NCBI RefSeq assembly: GCF_051603425.1
Contig: NZ_CP194411.1
Coordinates: forward strand, 682,001-746,000
DNA length: 64,000 bases
From: Selenomonas sputigena_A
GTDB lineage: Bacteria; Bacillota; Negativicutes; Selenomonadales; Selenomonadaceae
Direction: 5' to 3'
In this document: positions 17,096 to 24,871 of the stretch, piece by piece
Layout of the letters: every line of letters starts with the position of its first letter
Numbering within the stretch: position 1 is the first letter of the stretch
Notes under the pieces: generated by a model
Seen by the model: the letters and a program-made list of their open reading frames with translations, nothing else
Databases searched by the model: none
What the model was told of the DNA's origin: nothing
Made by a program: the position numbers and the translations under genes

Positions 17096-17902
17096 ATGAA
17101 AACAAAACTCAGCGGCGTGGAGGAAACCCTGCTCATTCCCCTTTGGGCACGGGCGGAGGAAACGAAGCGGCCGGACGGCCTGATCCGAGATGATTTCGCC
17201 GTTCGGCTCGTCGAACAGATTGACTACGATTTCTCCAAGTTTGCCCGCGCCAGGCACTCACAGGCAGGCGTCGCCGTGCGCAGCTATATTCTTGACCATG
17301 AAACGAGCGGCTTCATCGAGAAACACCCCGATGCGGTCTGCATCAATCTCGCCTGTGGCCTTGACACTCGGTTCTATCGCATTGACAACGGACAGATCGA
17401 CTGGTACAACCTCGACTTGCCCGATGTCATGAAGCTGCGCCAAAGCCTGTTGCAGGAAAAAAATACGCGCACGCACGATCTCATCGCTTCGGTTTTCGAT
17501 CCCGCCTGGCCCCATCAAGTCGAGCGGGCAGGACGTCCCGTCCTCATAATCATGGAAGGCTCCGCCATGTACTTTACGGAAGATCAAATGCGCAGCCTGT
17601 TTTCCATGCTTACCGAGGCCTTTGCAGATGCCTCCATGTTCATCGAGATCATGACGCCCTTTATCATCAGCCAGCAAAAACGCCACGATTCCGTAGATAC
17701 AAAAAAGGCGCCCTTTCAATGGGGTGTAAAGAGCGGCAAGGAGATTGAAAAACTCCATCCCGCCATCACTTTCCTCAAGGAACAGACCTTCTACGAAGGC
17801 TTCCGCCGCCGTTGGGGCTTATTCGGCGTCCTCTCCCTGATCCCTTGGTGGAACAAAAACTGCAACGACAAAATTGCCTGCCTGCACTTTGCGTCTCATT
17901 GA
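17096..17902 (+). CDS. Class I SAM-dependent methyltransferase (LCM/PPM family)
   Basis: A 268-residue cytoplasmic methyltransferase of the leucine-carboxyl-methyltransferase-like (LCM, TcmP-type) family. The SAM site reads AVCINLACGLDTRFYRID near residues 80-97, the acidic post-II residue is in WYNLDLPDV, and VLIIMEGSAMYF is the family's post-motif. TTAGGAGG lies 8 bases upstream. The natural substrates of bacterial members are mostly small carboxylates or polyketide acids; the substrate here is unknown. It is monocistronic, between a tRNA gene and an exported-protein gene with its own promoter, with A/T-richer codon use than the LPS operon. Confidence 0.82.
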   Translation: MKTKLSGVEETLLIPLWARAEETKRPDGLIRDDFAVRLVEQIDYDFSKFARARHSQAGVAVRSYILDHETSGFIEKHPDAVCINLACGLDTRFYRIDNGQIDWYNLDLPDVMKLRQSLLQEKNTRTHDLIASVFDPAWPHQVERAGRPVLIIMEGSAMYFTEDQMRSLFSMLTEAFADASMFIEIMTPFIISQQKRHDSVDTKKAPFQWGVKSGKEIEKLHPAITFLKEQTFYEGFRRRWGLFGVLSLIPWWNKNCNDKIACLHFASH

Positions 17903-17921
17903 GTTGTTTGAGCTTCCGCTC

Positions 17922-17951
17922 CTTGCGCAGACATCAAATTTGCTTTATAAT
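17922..17951 (+). promoter_or_regulatory. Promoter for the exported protein at 18004
   Basis: TTGCGC at 17922-17927, an 18-base spacer and a perfect TATAAT at 17946-17951 lie 52 bases before the ATG. Confidence 0.55.
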
Positions 17952-18003
17952 TTTTCATACTGTACAGGATATATTCCTATAAGCTTTCAGGGAGGGACTT
18001 TGC

Positions 18004-18630
18004 ATGAAAATGAATTGCAGGCTCTATCTAGGTGCGTTTTGTATGCTTTTGTCACTTTTTTGTTTCCATGCACACGATTGCCATGCCGCCGAGCCTCCGG
18101 CAGAATATGCGGTTTGGGACAGGATGCCGTTTGAAGCAGCCGTCGAGGCAAAATTGGAGGCGACAGCCCCCATCAGCCTGTACAACGCCCCCAGGGGAAC
18201 CGCACTCGTCGGTTCCGTATCCTCCGGGGAGGTTGTCCAGCGGATTTCCTGCGTCGTCTACACGCATCCACAGAAGCATCCCGTACGGGTGCTGCAGACG
18301 CTGCAAACCTACAAAAAGCACAGCCAAACCCCCGACGGACCGGTTCTGCAGCCCGGCTCCTATATCTATCTTTTGATGTACACGGGAGAAGGAACCTACC
18401 TCGGCTGGTACAACGGCGAAGAGGCGTGGTGGCTGGCAGGCTACAACATCAAAAACTTTGCCGACGCAGCCCAGCAGCCATGGGGCGAATATGTCGGCGA
18501 ACCGACATCAAGAAAACTTTCCATCGAGGCATGGTACTGCCTTCGCAAAAGCGACGGGACAACAGGCTGGGCAATGGCCGCAAAAAACGGGGATTTCTCC
18601 CATGAACACCTCAAAATGATTTGGAAATAA
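18004..18630 (+). CDS. Exported protein of unknown function
   Basis: A 208-residue protein with a signal peptide (MKMNCRLYLGAFCMLLSLFCFHAHDCHA-AEPP). The mature part is small and Trp/Tyr-rich, with short beta strands (ISLYNAPRGTALVGSV, YLLMYTGEGTYLGWYNGEEAWWLAGYN) that resemble SH3-like repeats of envelope proteins. I see no catalytic motif. GGGAGGG precedes the start codon. It has its own promoter and terminator. Periplasmic location is likely; function is unknown. Confidence 0.65.
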   Translation: MKMNCRLYLGAFCMLLSLFCFHAHDCHAAEPPAEYAVWDRMPFEAAVEAKLEATAPISLYNAPRGTALVGSVSSGEVVQRISCVVYTHPQKHPVRVLQTLQTYKKHSQTPDGPVLQPGSYIYLLMYTGEGTYLGWYNGEEAWWLAGYNIKNFADAAQQPWGEYVGEPTSRKLSIEAWYCLRKSDGTTGWAMAAKNGDFSHEHLKMIWK

Positions 18631-18653
18631 TCCCGCAAACAACATCAGAATCT

Positions 18654-18706
18654 ATAAAGCGTCATTCACTGCAAAACGCATGCAGCAAATGACGCTTTAT
18701 TTCTCT
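18654..18706. terminator. Bidirectional terminator between convergent genes
   Basis: A 13-bp stem ATAAAGCGTCATT / AATGACGCTTTAT lies between the exported protein and the convergent Rpn-type gene, with T-rich sequence on the plus side. Confidence 0.8.
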
Positions 18707-18784
18707 TAAAGAACAAAAAAATTGCCCGCACGTCATGCACGCGAATCGCATGATGTTCGGGCAATCAAAGAAACCGTTTGCCGT

Positions 18785-19708
18785 TTAAAGCAGGCTGTGT
18801 TGTCTGCCAAGCTCGCGAATCTTTTCCGGCGGGATTTTCGATACTCTCGCAATGGTTTCAAGGGGAAGTTTTTCTTTCAGCAACCCCAAAACAACCGCCG
18901 CTTTTCCCTCTTCACGTCCCTCTTCACGTCCCTCTTCGCGTCCCTCTTCGCGACCGCGAGCAAGGCCGCGAGCCATCCCTTGCTCGATTCCATCTTCACG
19001 GATGGCTTCTTCAAAATCCTTTTGGTTCCATTCAAAATTTACCATATCGACAACCTCCCCCTCGTGTTCTTGCAAAAATTCTTTCATAACATCATGTTCC
19101 ATACAATACCGCATGGCTTCTCGGATTGCCTGCACACGCTCCATCCCCTCTGCGATATTGATTTTAATTCGATTCATAAAAAAGCTGTAGTCGTGAAGCG
19201 AACGACTCATCCGCAGCAACATCTTCCCGCTTCCATAGGCAATATTGTGAAAAATAACCTTAAGCTCCAACCGGATTTCCCCTTCATCTTCCATATATGC
19301 ATCGGACAGCTTCATCTGCTCGGTTTCCGGCGTATCTTTATCGCCTGTATAGAATACATGAAACTCCGGCCGTGGGAGTGGAATCTGCTTGTTTTGATAC
19401 AAATTTTTGGCAGGAATATATCGGCGCAGCTGTTCGCAGATGTAATACAGGCAACGTAACGGCATATTCTGATTCATTGTACTCTGATGCTCTATAAAAA
19501 CCAAATGATGGCCTGCCAAAAGAAAAGAAATATCGTTCTTCACTTGCGACAAGAACGTCCCGTCCAGCGTCACGATTTTTACATGCTCTGCTGACGCATA
19601 CGTTCTTCCGTGCAGGGCGCTCGCGACTTCTCTCAGGCGTACCGTGTTATTGAAATACATGCGAAATACCGTGTCTTGATACCGCCGCCCTTTCTTTCCA
19701 TCGCCCAT
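18785..19708 (-). CDS. Rpn-family PD-(D/E)XK nuclease / putative transposase-like protein
   Basis: A 307-residue member of the Rpn (recombination-promoting nuclease, transposase_31-like) family. The nuclease core is visible as NDISFLLAGHHLVFIEHQS: an Asp (about residue 58), then E-x-Q (about 73-75) in place of E-x-K. These proteins cleave DNA and promote RecA-independent recombination; they occur in multiple variable copies in Negativicutes. The C-terminal third is charged and contains a four-fold GREE repeat encoded by tandem 12-mers, a slippage-prone site. No inverted ends flank it, so it is not an IS. The ribosome site is weak. Confidence 0.82.
   Translation of the reverse strand: MGDGKKGRRYQDTVFRMYFNNTVRLREVASALHGRTYASAEHVKIVTLDGTFLSQVKNDISFLLAGHHLVFIEHQSTMNQNMPLRCLYYICEQLRRYIPAKNLYQNKQIPLPRPEFHVFYTGDKDTPETEQMKLSDAYMEDEGEIRLELKVIFHNIAYGSGKMLLRMSRSLHDYSFFMNRIKINIAEGMERVQAIREAMRYCMEHDVMKEFLQEHEGEVVDMVNFEWNQKDFEEAIREDGIEQGMARGLARGREEGREEGREEGREEGKAAVVLGLLKEKLPLETIARVSKIPPEKIRELGRQHSLL
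18906..18953. repeat. Tandem 12-mer repeat inside the Rpn gene
   Basis: Four near-identical 12-base copies (CCCTCTTCACGT / CCCTCTTCGCGT on the plus strand) encode G-R-E-E repeats. Copy-number change keeps the frame. Confidence 0.85.
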
Positions 19709-19835
19709 ACCTGCACCACCCTATCTATGAGAATCTTTCTTTTATTATACCATAAGACGACGCGACAGAGGCATTTTTTGTCGAACCGGTGTATGTGTCA
19801 GGGGAACGCATCCTCCCGCACACCGAACAAGCAAA

Positions 19836-19873
19836 GAAAACGGCAAAGCTTTCTGCTCTGCCGTTTTCTTTTG
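19836..19873. terminator. Terminator after the DUF2922 gene
   Basis: The stem GAAAACGGCA / TGCCGTTTTC has T-runs on both strands. It lies just past the stop at 19877. Confidence 0.85.
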
Positions 19874-19876
19874 CCC

Positions 19877-20089
19877 TTAGGCGAGTTCCTGATCCTCGCT
19901 CGAGCGGATATACGACTCCTTGATGGCCGTCGGGCTGACGCCGCGGACGACGAGCGCGTGCTTTGCGATCACGTCGTTCATCACGCCCTCCACCTCCGCC
20001 TTCGTCAGACCCGCCTTGGGATCCGCGAGACTCAGCGTCACGGTCTGCGCCTCCGAAAGCTTGAAGACCATCTTCAGCGACTTCGCCAT
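19877..20089 (-). CDS. DUF2922 family protein
   Basis: A 70-residue protein starting MAKSLKMVFKLSEAQTVTLSLADPK, matching the Firmicutes DUF2922 family (beta-strand, PK.GLT..EV, then a helix). ATG 20089 is chosen because AAAGGAGGTGA precedes it; an in-frame start 9 codons earlier would overlap that site. It lies 73 bases after the DUF1659 gene, and both follow a sigma-factor gene in the same direction. The DUF1659/DUF2922 pair recurs together in Firmicutes; the function is unknown. Confidence 0.85.
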   Translation of the reverse strand: MAKSLKMVFKLSEAQTVTLSLADPKAGLTKAEVEGVMNDVIAKHALVVRGVSPTAIKESYIRSSEDQELA

Positions 20090-20162
20090 ATCTTTCACCT
20101 CCTTTCTTCTAGCCAAAAGCGGCGCTTCGCCAGCTCAGCCTGCCGGCCGCGCCGCCCCTCGC

Positions 20163-20387
20163 TTACTCTTCCGTCAGTGCGGCTGCGTCCTGGCGCATGA
20201 CGTCATGCACGGTGTGCGCCTGCAGGGCGCCGATGTTCTTGCCGAGCGTGAGGAAATCCTCATCGCCGAGTGCCGGGTTCACATGCTGAATCGTGCGCTG
20301 GCTGTAAGTCGGCGCGCCCTTCTTGTCCGTGCCCGTCTGCACCCGAAGAATCAGCTTCGTCGCCGCTCCCGTCTTCTTGACTGCCAT
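20163..20387 (-). CDS. DUF1659 family protein
   Basis: A 74-residue protein starting MAVKKTGAATKLILRVQTGTD, with the family pattern of a beta-hairpin, R-T-I-Q-H-V and a C-terminal helix. AAGGGGGTGAG precedes ATG 20387. It lies between the sigma-factor gene and the DUF2922 gene with short gaps, which suggests one transcript. DUF1659 and DUF2922 are short, similar in size and probably related in fold, so a hetero-complex is possible (inference). Confidence 0.85.
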   Translation of the reverse strand: MAVKKTGAATKLILRVQTGTDKKGAPTYSQRTIQHVNPALGDEDFLTLGKNIGALQAHTVHDVMRQDAAALTEE

Positions 20388-20451
20388 ATCTCTCACCCCC
20401 TTTCGCCCCCATACATGCAGCCGGCAAAGAAGATATATCCAACCGGCAAAC

Positions 20452-21009
20452 TCAAAATTTTTCGAGCCGACGGCGCAGCTTCAAAAGCGCCCGCCGCTTG
20501 ACGACCGCGGCGTAAGCCGGTGTCAATCCCAGACGGCAGGCGGCCTCCCGGAGCGTCGTATCCGCCAGGTAAACGAGCGACAGCAGCTCCTTCTCCCTCG
20601 GGGAGAGCGTCCGGATTGCCCGTGCGAGCGCATCGCGGAGAAGCAGGCAGTTTTCCGCCCTGCCCGCCGACGCATCCTCCGCCATGTCCCAAAAGCCGTC
20701 GCCCTCTTCCCCGTCGCCCGGATGCACCTCGCGCTGCCAGTAGGCGCGCTCACGCCGGAAAAACGTATGGAGATCGCCGTAGACCCGCCGCTTGAGGAAG
20801 CCCTCGAACGGAACGCCAAGCGCGGCGTCAAAATCCCGCACCGCACGCAGGAAGCTCTCGCGCGCCGCCTGCAAAGCATCCTCGAACACCGTGCGCAGAT
20901 GACGCTGACGCGCCGCACGGAAGAAGAGCCCCTGAAACCGCTCGAAAAGTTCTTCCAAAATCGCCCCGTCGCCCTGCTGTGCCTGCAATACCATCTCATT
21001 CATCGTCAT
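20452..21009 (-). CDS. Sigma-70-like RNA polymerase sigma factor
   Basis: A 185-residue protein with a region-2-like N-terminal half (EELFERFQGLFFRAARQRH...DALQAARESFLRAVRDFD...FEGFLKRRVYGDLHTFFRRE). The C-terminal half is region-4-like, with a helix-turn-helix (LSPREKELLSLVYLADTTLREAACRLGLTPAYAAVVKRRALLKLRRRL). It is short, like ECF or SigI/SigO-type alternative sigma factors. GGTGAGGG precedes the start. It heads a run with DUF1659 and DUF2922, its likely cotranscribed partners. I see no anti-sigma gene beside it. The regulon is unknown. Confidence 0.82.
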   Translation of the reverse strand: MTMNEMVLQAQQGDGAILEELFERFQGLFFRAARQRHLRTVFEDALQAARESFLRAVRDFDAALGVPFEGFLKRRVYGDLHTFFRRERAYWQREVHPGDGEEGDGFWDMAEDASAGRAENCLLLRDALARAIRTLSPREKELLSLVYLADTTLREAACRLGLTPAYAAVVKRRALLKLRRRLEKF

Positions 21010-21225
21010 TTTTATTCCCTCACCTTTCGGCGAGGAACCGGTTCCTCATAATTCAGCGCTGGATCCATTGTAGCTGCGGGGCGGGCGCACCGCAAAAGAC
21101 GACTGGATACCGGATCGGCGCATACTGTGGGCGCAAAGGCTCAAAGACGAACACGGCGGAAGCCGCAGCGTCCGCCCGGCAAGCCCGCCTGATTCACCCA
21201 AAGCGGCTTGCCCGCCTCGTCAACG

Positions 21226-21266
21226 GCAAAAACAAAAGCACCGCAGCCCATCCCGCTGCGGTGCTT
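21226..21266 (-). terminator. Terminator after the ComK-like gene
   Basis: The stem AAGCACCGCAGC / GCTGCGGTGCTT is followed on the minus strand by TTTGTTTTTG. It separates the ComK-like gene from the sigma gene, which therefore needs its own promoter in 21010-21225. Confidence 0.88.
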
Positions 21267-21288
21267 CAAACATACTGTTTCATTGTAT

Positions 21289-21843
21289 TTATTTCCTTCC
21301 CAAAACGGCCTTGCCGCCGCCCGTGCCGCCGCTTTCCCATACCTTGCGCCAGAAAAGGCGGCGCAATACAGCGGCATCGATCCCAGCCTCGAGCTCCCGG
21401 CGCAGGAGGTGAGCTGCACGCAGATGGGCGGCCAGCGTCGCCTCCCCCCAGAGTGCGCACAAAAAGCGTCCCGAGGAAAGCTCCAGCGCGGTCCGTCCCT
21501 TCTCCTGCCGCAGGCGCACATGCGCGGCATTGACGACGCCCATCGCCCCGTCCCCCCTGAAGCGCGGCCGCCGCGCCTGAAACGGTACGAGCACGAGCTC
21601 CGCGCCCATCGCCAGCGGCGCCGCCTGGCGAAGCGCCGTGCGCTCCTTCGCCCAGGCGCGCAGAAGCGGCAGCGACTGGCAATGACGGCGCGCCAGACGT
21701 TCCAGCAAAGTGCGCAGCCGCACGGGCAAAAGCCGCTCCGTGCCGTCCGCCAGCATCAGGCGCGTGCAGTCGCCCTGGCCGTCCACATATTCCGGCACGG
21801 CCGCCTCGATTTCCCAATCCTCCGGCAAAACAAGCCCCTTCAT
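21289..21843 (-). CDS. ComK-like protein (possible competence regulator)
   Basis: A 184-residue basic protein. The order and spacing of its elements resemble ComK: an N-terminal VPEYVDGQ (ComK: LPEEIDGK), a central basic stretch before P-L-A-M, LVLVPFQARRPRF (ComK: IFLFPTLSSTRPQ), then a strand ending NAAHV and LELSSGRFLCAL (ComK: VTFSNGKTMELP). The match is weak and pattern-level only; I make no claim beyond a ComK-like candidate. GGGAGGATGAAGGA precedes ATG 21843. An SOS-box-like palindrome lies about 95 bases upstream, and a terminator isolates the gene. The alternative is an unrelated conserved protein. Confidence 0.45.
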   Translation of the reverse strand: MKGLVLPEDWEIEAAVPEYVDGQGDCTRLMLADGTERLLPVRLRTLLERLARRHCQSLPLLRAWAKERTALRQAAPLAMGAELVLVPFQARRPRFRGDGAMGVVNAAHVRLRQEKGRTALELSSGRFLCALWGEATLAAHLRAAHLLRRELEAGIDAAVLRRLFWRKVWESGGTGGGKAVLGRK

Positions 21844-21880
21844 TCCTTCATCCTCCCATCGAATCCTAAACTTTCACACC

Positions 21881-21930
21881 TTACAGAAACCCGGCCAATC
21901 CATCTGCGCCTTCGACTTGACTTCTTATAT
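21881..21930. repeat. Truncated, inverted copy of the interspersed unit
   Basis: CTTACAGAAACCCGGCCAAT followed by a GACTTGACTTCTTAT-like end matches the inverted units at 46231-46558 with substitutions. The hairpin half is lost. It lies in the 5' leader of the ComK-like gene. Confidence 0.65.
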
Positions 21931-21936
21931 TTTTAC

Positions 21937-21950
21937 AGAACATATGTTCG
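21937..21950. promoter_or_regulatory. SOS-box-like LexA operator
   Basis: AGAACATATGTTCG contains the perfect palindrome GAACATATGTTC and matches the Gram-positive LexA/DinR box CGAAC-N4-GTTCG at all but the first base. It lies a few bases downstream of the predicted transcription start of the ComK-like gene (promoter 21959-21988), a position that would allow repression. Confidence 0.55.
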
Positions 21951-21958
21951 GCAAAAAT

Positions 21959-21988
21959 AGTATAACATGTCTTTCATATTTTTGGCAA
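21959..21988 (-). promoter_or_regulatory. Promoter of the ComK-like gene
   Basis: On the minus strand, TTGCCA (plus-strand 21983-21988), an 18-base spacer and TATACT (21959-21964). It is followed at once by the SOS-box-like palindrome. Confidence 0.5.
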
Positions 21989-22137
21989 GAGGCAGCGCAG
22001 GCAAAAGAAAACGGCTGCCCTGCATTTTCCCGCCAAGATGCAGCGCCCCGTGCAGACACGGAGTTCCGCTTGCCAAAACGGCTCACGGGCATCGCATCAT
22101 AGCGGCTGCGGCTTATGCAGAGCAGCCCCTTTCCTTT

Positions 22138-23247
22138 TTAGGAAAACCTCTTTCTTGAGAAAAACGTCTCGTCGTACAAAAGCCCCTCGAGCGTATAGAA
22201 GCCGAGGCGCGTCAAAAGCTCCAGGACATACGGATTGTCGAGCGGCGTGCGGTACGGGGAACGCTTGCCGTATGCCTTGACATGCTCTTTCGCCGCTTCC
22301 TGCGGGATGAGTTTTTTCGGGCCGCCTACGCAGCCGCCGGCACAGCCCATGCCCTCGAAGAAGTTGGCCTTGATCTCGCCCTTCATGATCTCGTTGAGCA
22401 TTTGCCTGCACTCGGCCACACCGTTCGCATGGAGCGCACGCACTTTGATGGCTCTCTCGGGATTCAGCTGTTCCAACGTCATCTGCACAGCTTTCGAGAC
22501 GCCGCCCGCATAGGCATAGATGCGTCCAGCCTCGGAAGAATAGACGCGCTTCTTGTCCGACTGATCCTGCGGCAGAATCCCGAGCCGATCAAAAATATCC
22601 TTGCATTCCTGGAACGTCAATACATGATCGATCGCGCCGATGAGGTCGGGATCCTTCGCCTCGGTCTTCTTGGCGACGCACGGCCCCAAGAAGACCGTCA
22701 GAGCATCGGGATAGAGCTTCTTCACCGTGCGTCCGGCGGCGATCATCGGCGAAACCGACGGCGGCACATGGGGCATGAGCTGCTGGAAAGTTTTCTTGAT
22801 CATGGCGACCCACATGGGACAGCAGCAGCTCGTCAGCACATAGTCCGACTCCGACTGGATATGGCGGTCGAACTCCAGCGCTTCCTTGAGCGTCAGGATG
22901 TCGGCGAAAAGAGCGACTTCCACAAGCCCGTCAAAGCCCATCTTGCGGAACGCATTGCGAATCTGCCCTGTCTTGACGTCCTTATACTGTCCCAAAAAAG
23001 CCGGTGCGATCAGCACATAGGCTTTGCGGCCTGCCTTCTTGCCTGCAAGCACATCCTCGAGAACAGCCCGCGAATCCTTGGAAAGCGGTTTCTCCTTCCC
23101 CTCATCTGAAAGCTCCTCTTCTCCCCATACCGGTTCATGGATGGAGGGATGGAACAGACAGTTGAGCTGTTCCGGATCGTACTCGAATTCCTCTTGGCCC
23201 GTCGCCCTTTTCAGCGCCTCATGGTAAAAATTCTCAATCGTCTGCAT
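22138..23247 (-). CDS. Iron-only hydrogenase-like protein, catalytic domain only
   Basis: A 369-residue H-cluster-domain protein without the N-terminal ferredoxin-type clusters of classical HydA. Cluster motifs are TSCCCPMW (residues 139-146; canonical TSCCPAW), GPCVAKKTE (188-196; canonical MPCTAKK.E) and FFEGMGCAGGCVGG (296-309; canonical F.E.MACPGGC). The four Cys expected to hold the [4Fe-4S] part are kept, but residues around the active site differ (GPC for MPC, GCAGGC for ACPGGC). It could be a divergent or sensory [FeFe] hydrogenase rather than an H2 producer. AAAGGGG precedes ATG 23247. No hydrogenase maturation genes lie nearby. It is monocistronic with its own promoter. Confidence 0.8.
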   Translation of the reverse strand: MQTIENFYHEALKRATGQEEFEYDPEQLNCLFHPSIHEPVWGEEELSDEGKEKPLSKDSRAVLEDVLAGKKAGRKAYVLIAPAFLGQYKDVKTGQIRNAFRKMGFDGLVEVALFADILTLKEALEFDRHIQSESDYVLTSCCCPMWVAMIKKTFQQLMPHVPPSVSPMIAAGRTVKKLYPDALTVFLGPCVAKKTEAKDPDLIGAIDHVLTFQECKDIFDRLGILPQDQSDKKRVYSSEAGRIYAYAGGVSKAVQMTLEQLNPERAIKVRALHANGVAECRQMLNEIMKGEIKANFFEGMGCAGGCVGGPKKLIPQEAAKEHVKAYGKRSPYRTPLDNPYVLELLTRLGFYTLEGLLYDETFFSRKRFS

Positions 23248-23291
23248 AGCGGATTTCCCCTTTCCGACAAAAGAGCCATTCCATTACTCTC

Positions 23292-23306
23292 GGTTATATT
23301 ATAACC
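23292..23306. promoter_or_regulatory. Palindrome over the hydrogenase-like promoter
   Basis: GGTTATATTATAACC is a 15-base inverted repeat that covers the -10 element of the promoter at 23298-23326, so a dimeric repressor could act here. The cognate factor is unknown. Confidence 0.45.
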
Positions 23307-23326
23307 TCTTCCTATGATTTTGTCAG
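23298..23326 (-). promoter_or_regulatory. Promoter of the hydrogenase-like gene
   Basis: On the minus strand, CTGACA (23321-23326), a 17-base spacer and a perfect TATAAT (23298-23303), about 50 bases before the ATG. Confidence 0.65.
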
Positions 23327-23385
23327 CATTTTTCAGGACATATCTTCAGCCGCCATGCGAAACGACAGCAGAGGCACGGAACGGC

Positions 23386-24078
23386 TCAGCGCTCCCGGCC
23401 TCCGTCATCGCTCTGCCAGAAGCGGCGATGCAAAACATCCACGATGGAGATGCGTCCATCGGGAAGATAGGAGCCCGTGTCGACAAGAATCATACTCCGG
23501 TTGAGAAACAGCGGTTTTTTCGCCCTCGGCACGATATAGCACGTCGGCGTGTGTCCGGCGACAACAACTTCCTCCCCTTCATATTCCCGGTAAAACTCCT
23601 CACGGATCCACAAGAGGTCGCACGGCTCCTGCTCCTCAGGCGGCACGCCGGGACGGATGCCCGCATGGGCGAAAACATAACGCGCTCCATCCTGCTCGAT
23701 CGAATAGGAAAGCGGCAGCTCCTCGGCAAAGCGCAGCACGCGTGCCGACGCGCCCGGCTCTTCTTTGTCCCATGCCCGGAGCGCCGCCTCGGTCTGCTTG
23801 CCGCCATTGGGCATCCAGATGCCGCCCCCCTCCCCCTTGCGGAAGTGGTCCAGCATCATCTGCTCGTGGTTGCCGCGCAGGAGCACAACATTCTTCTTCT
23901 CCGCCAGCTCCATGAGAAACGCCAAGCATTCGCGCACCTGAGGCCCGCGATCAATGTAATCGCCGAGAAATATGAGAAGATCCTTGGACGCATCAAAGCG
24001 CACTTTCCGATAGACGGAGAGCAGCTTGGAAAAATGCCCGTGGATATCCCCTACCGCCAAAATTCTCCGGTACGTCAT
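23386..24078 (-). CDS. PPP-type metallophosphatase (serine/threonine protein phosphatase-like)
   Basis: A 230-residue calcineurin-like phosphoesterase with the full metal-site series: GDIHGH (residues 10-15), GDYIDRGPQV, LRGNHEQMM, then FAHAGIRPG and VAGHTPT. This pattern matches bacterial PPP phosphatases such as PrpA/PrpB and Ap4A hydrolase relatives. It dephosphorylates phosphoproteins or dinucleotides in the cytoplasm; the substrate is not decided. ATG 24078 is preferred over the TTG two codons earlier because AAGGGGG is spaced well for it. It is not obviously linked to neighbours. Confidence 0.88.
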   Translation of the reverse strand: MTYRRILAVGDIHGHFSKLLSVYRKVRFDASKDLLIFLGDYIDRGPQVRECLAFLMELAEKKNVVLLRGNHEQMMLDHFRKGEGGGIWMPNGGKQTEAALRAWDKEEPGASARVLRFAEELPLSYSIEQDGARYVFAHAGIRPGVPPEEQEPCDLLWIREEFYREYEGEEVVVAGHTPTCYIVPRAKKPLFLNRSMILVDTGSYLPDGRISIVDVLHRRFWQSDDGGRER

Positions 24079-24305
24079 GCCCAATCCCCCTTTCCGGACA
24101 AGCGGCGGCTGCCGCCTATTTGAATACCTCGAACTTCCTGTATAAAAAATCCTATCGTTCCTAAAAAACCGTAGTTCTCAGGCATCCACCGGCAAAAAGC
24201 GCACGACTTCATGCCTTGCTGCCATAGACGCGGCGAGATGCCGTCTGCCAAAAATCTTCCATCAGATTTATTGTATCACTGAACCCTTCCAAAAGATATA
24301 CAAAC

Positions 24306-24335
24306 AAAAAAGAGACGGCAGCGCCATCTCTTTTT
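24306..24335 (-). terminator. Terminator after smpB
   Basis: AAAAAGAGACGG / CCATCTCTTTTT forms a hairpin with one mismatch and A/T flanks just after the smpB stop. It can act in both directions. Confidence 0.75.
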
Positions 24336-24340
24336 GCTGT

Positions 24341-24817
24341 TCATCTTCCCTTGCCGTGATCCTTCAAGGCGCGCTCGATATCGCGCTTTGCGGCTTTCGC
24401 CGCGAGGTCGCGGCGCTTGTCGTAGTTGTGCTTGCCGCTGGCAAGGGCGATTTCAAGCTTTGCTCGCCCGCGCGAGAAGTAGAGCTTCAGCGGCACAAGC
24501 GTGAAGCCCTTTTCCCGGGTTTTGGAAAAAAGCTTGACGATCTCCGCCTTATGCATGAGGAGCTTCCTCTTCCTAAGCGGCTCGTGGTTGAAGATATTTC
24601 CCTGTTCGTAGGGGCTGATGTGCATGTTCTCCACGAAGATTTCGCCGTTCTTGATGGAGGCGAAGCTGTCCTTGAGGTTCACGCGGCCTGCGCGCAGGGA
24701 CTTGACCTCGGTGCCTTGCAGCACGAGCCCCGTTTCAAAGGTTTCGTGTATGAAATAATCGTGGCGCGCCTTGCGGTTTTCCGCGACAATCTTCATGCCG
24801 TCGTTCTTGCGTCCCAT
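24341..24817 (-). CDS. smpB: SsrA-binding protein SmpB
   Basis: A 158-residue tmRNA partner that delivers SsrA to stalled ribosomes. It shows the canonical opening (VAENRKARHDYFIHETFETGLVL), the OB-fold motif GTEVKSLR...NLKDSFA and the basic C-terminal tail GKHNYDKRRDLAAKAAKRDIERALK. GGGGGGA precedes the start. It is last in the cluster secG - esterase - thioesterase - rnr - smpB. No tmRNA gene is visible downstream, where many Firmicutes have ssrA. Confidence 0.97.
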   Translation of the reverse strand: MGRKNDGMKIVAENRKARHDYFIHETFETGLVLQGTEVKSLRAGRVNLKDSFASIKNGEIFVENMHISPYEQGNIFNHEPLRKRKLLMHKAEIVKLFSKTREKGFTLVPLKLYFSRGRAKLEIALASGKHNYDKRRDLAAKAAKRDIERALKDHGKGR

Positions 24818-24871
24818 CGCTTCCCCCCTGTTCTTTATGCCGGCAGCACCGTTTCCTGCAGTGCTTTTGAA

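Noticed and set aside
18785..19708. Complete insertion sequence at the Rpn gene
   Set aside because: No terminal inverted repeats or target duplication flank the gene; the family is not a classical IS transposase.
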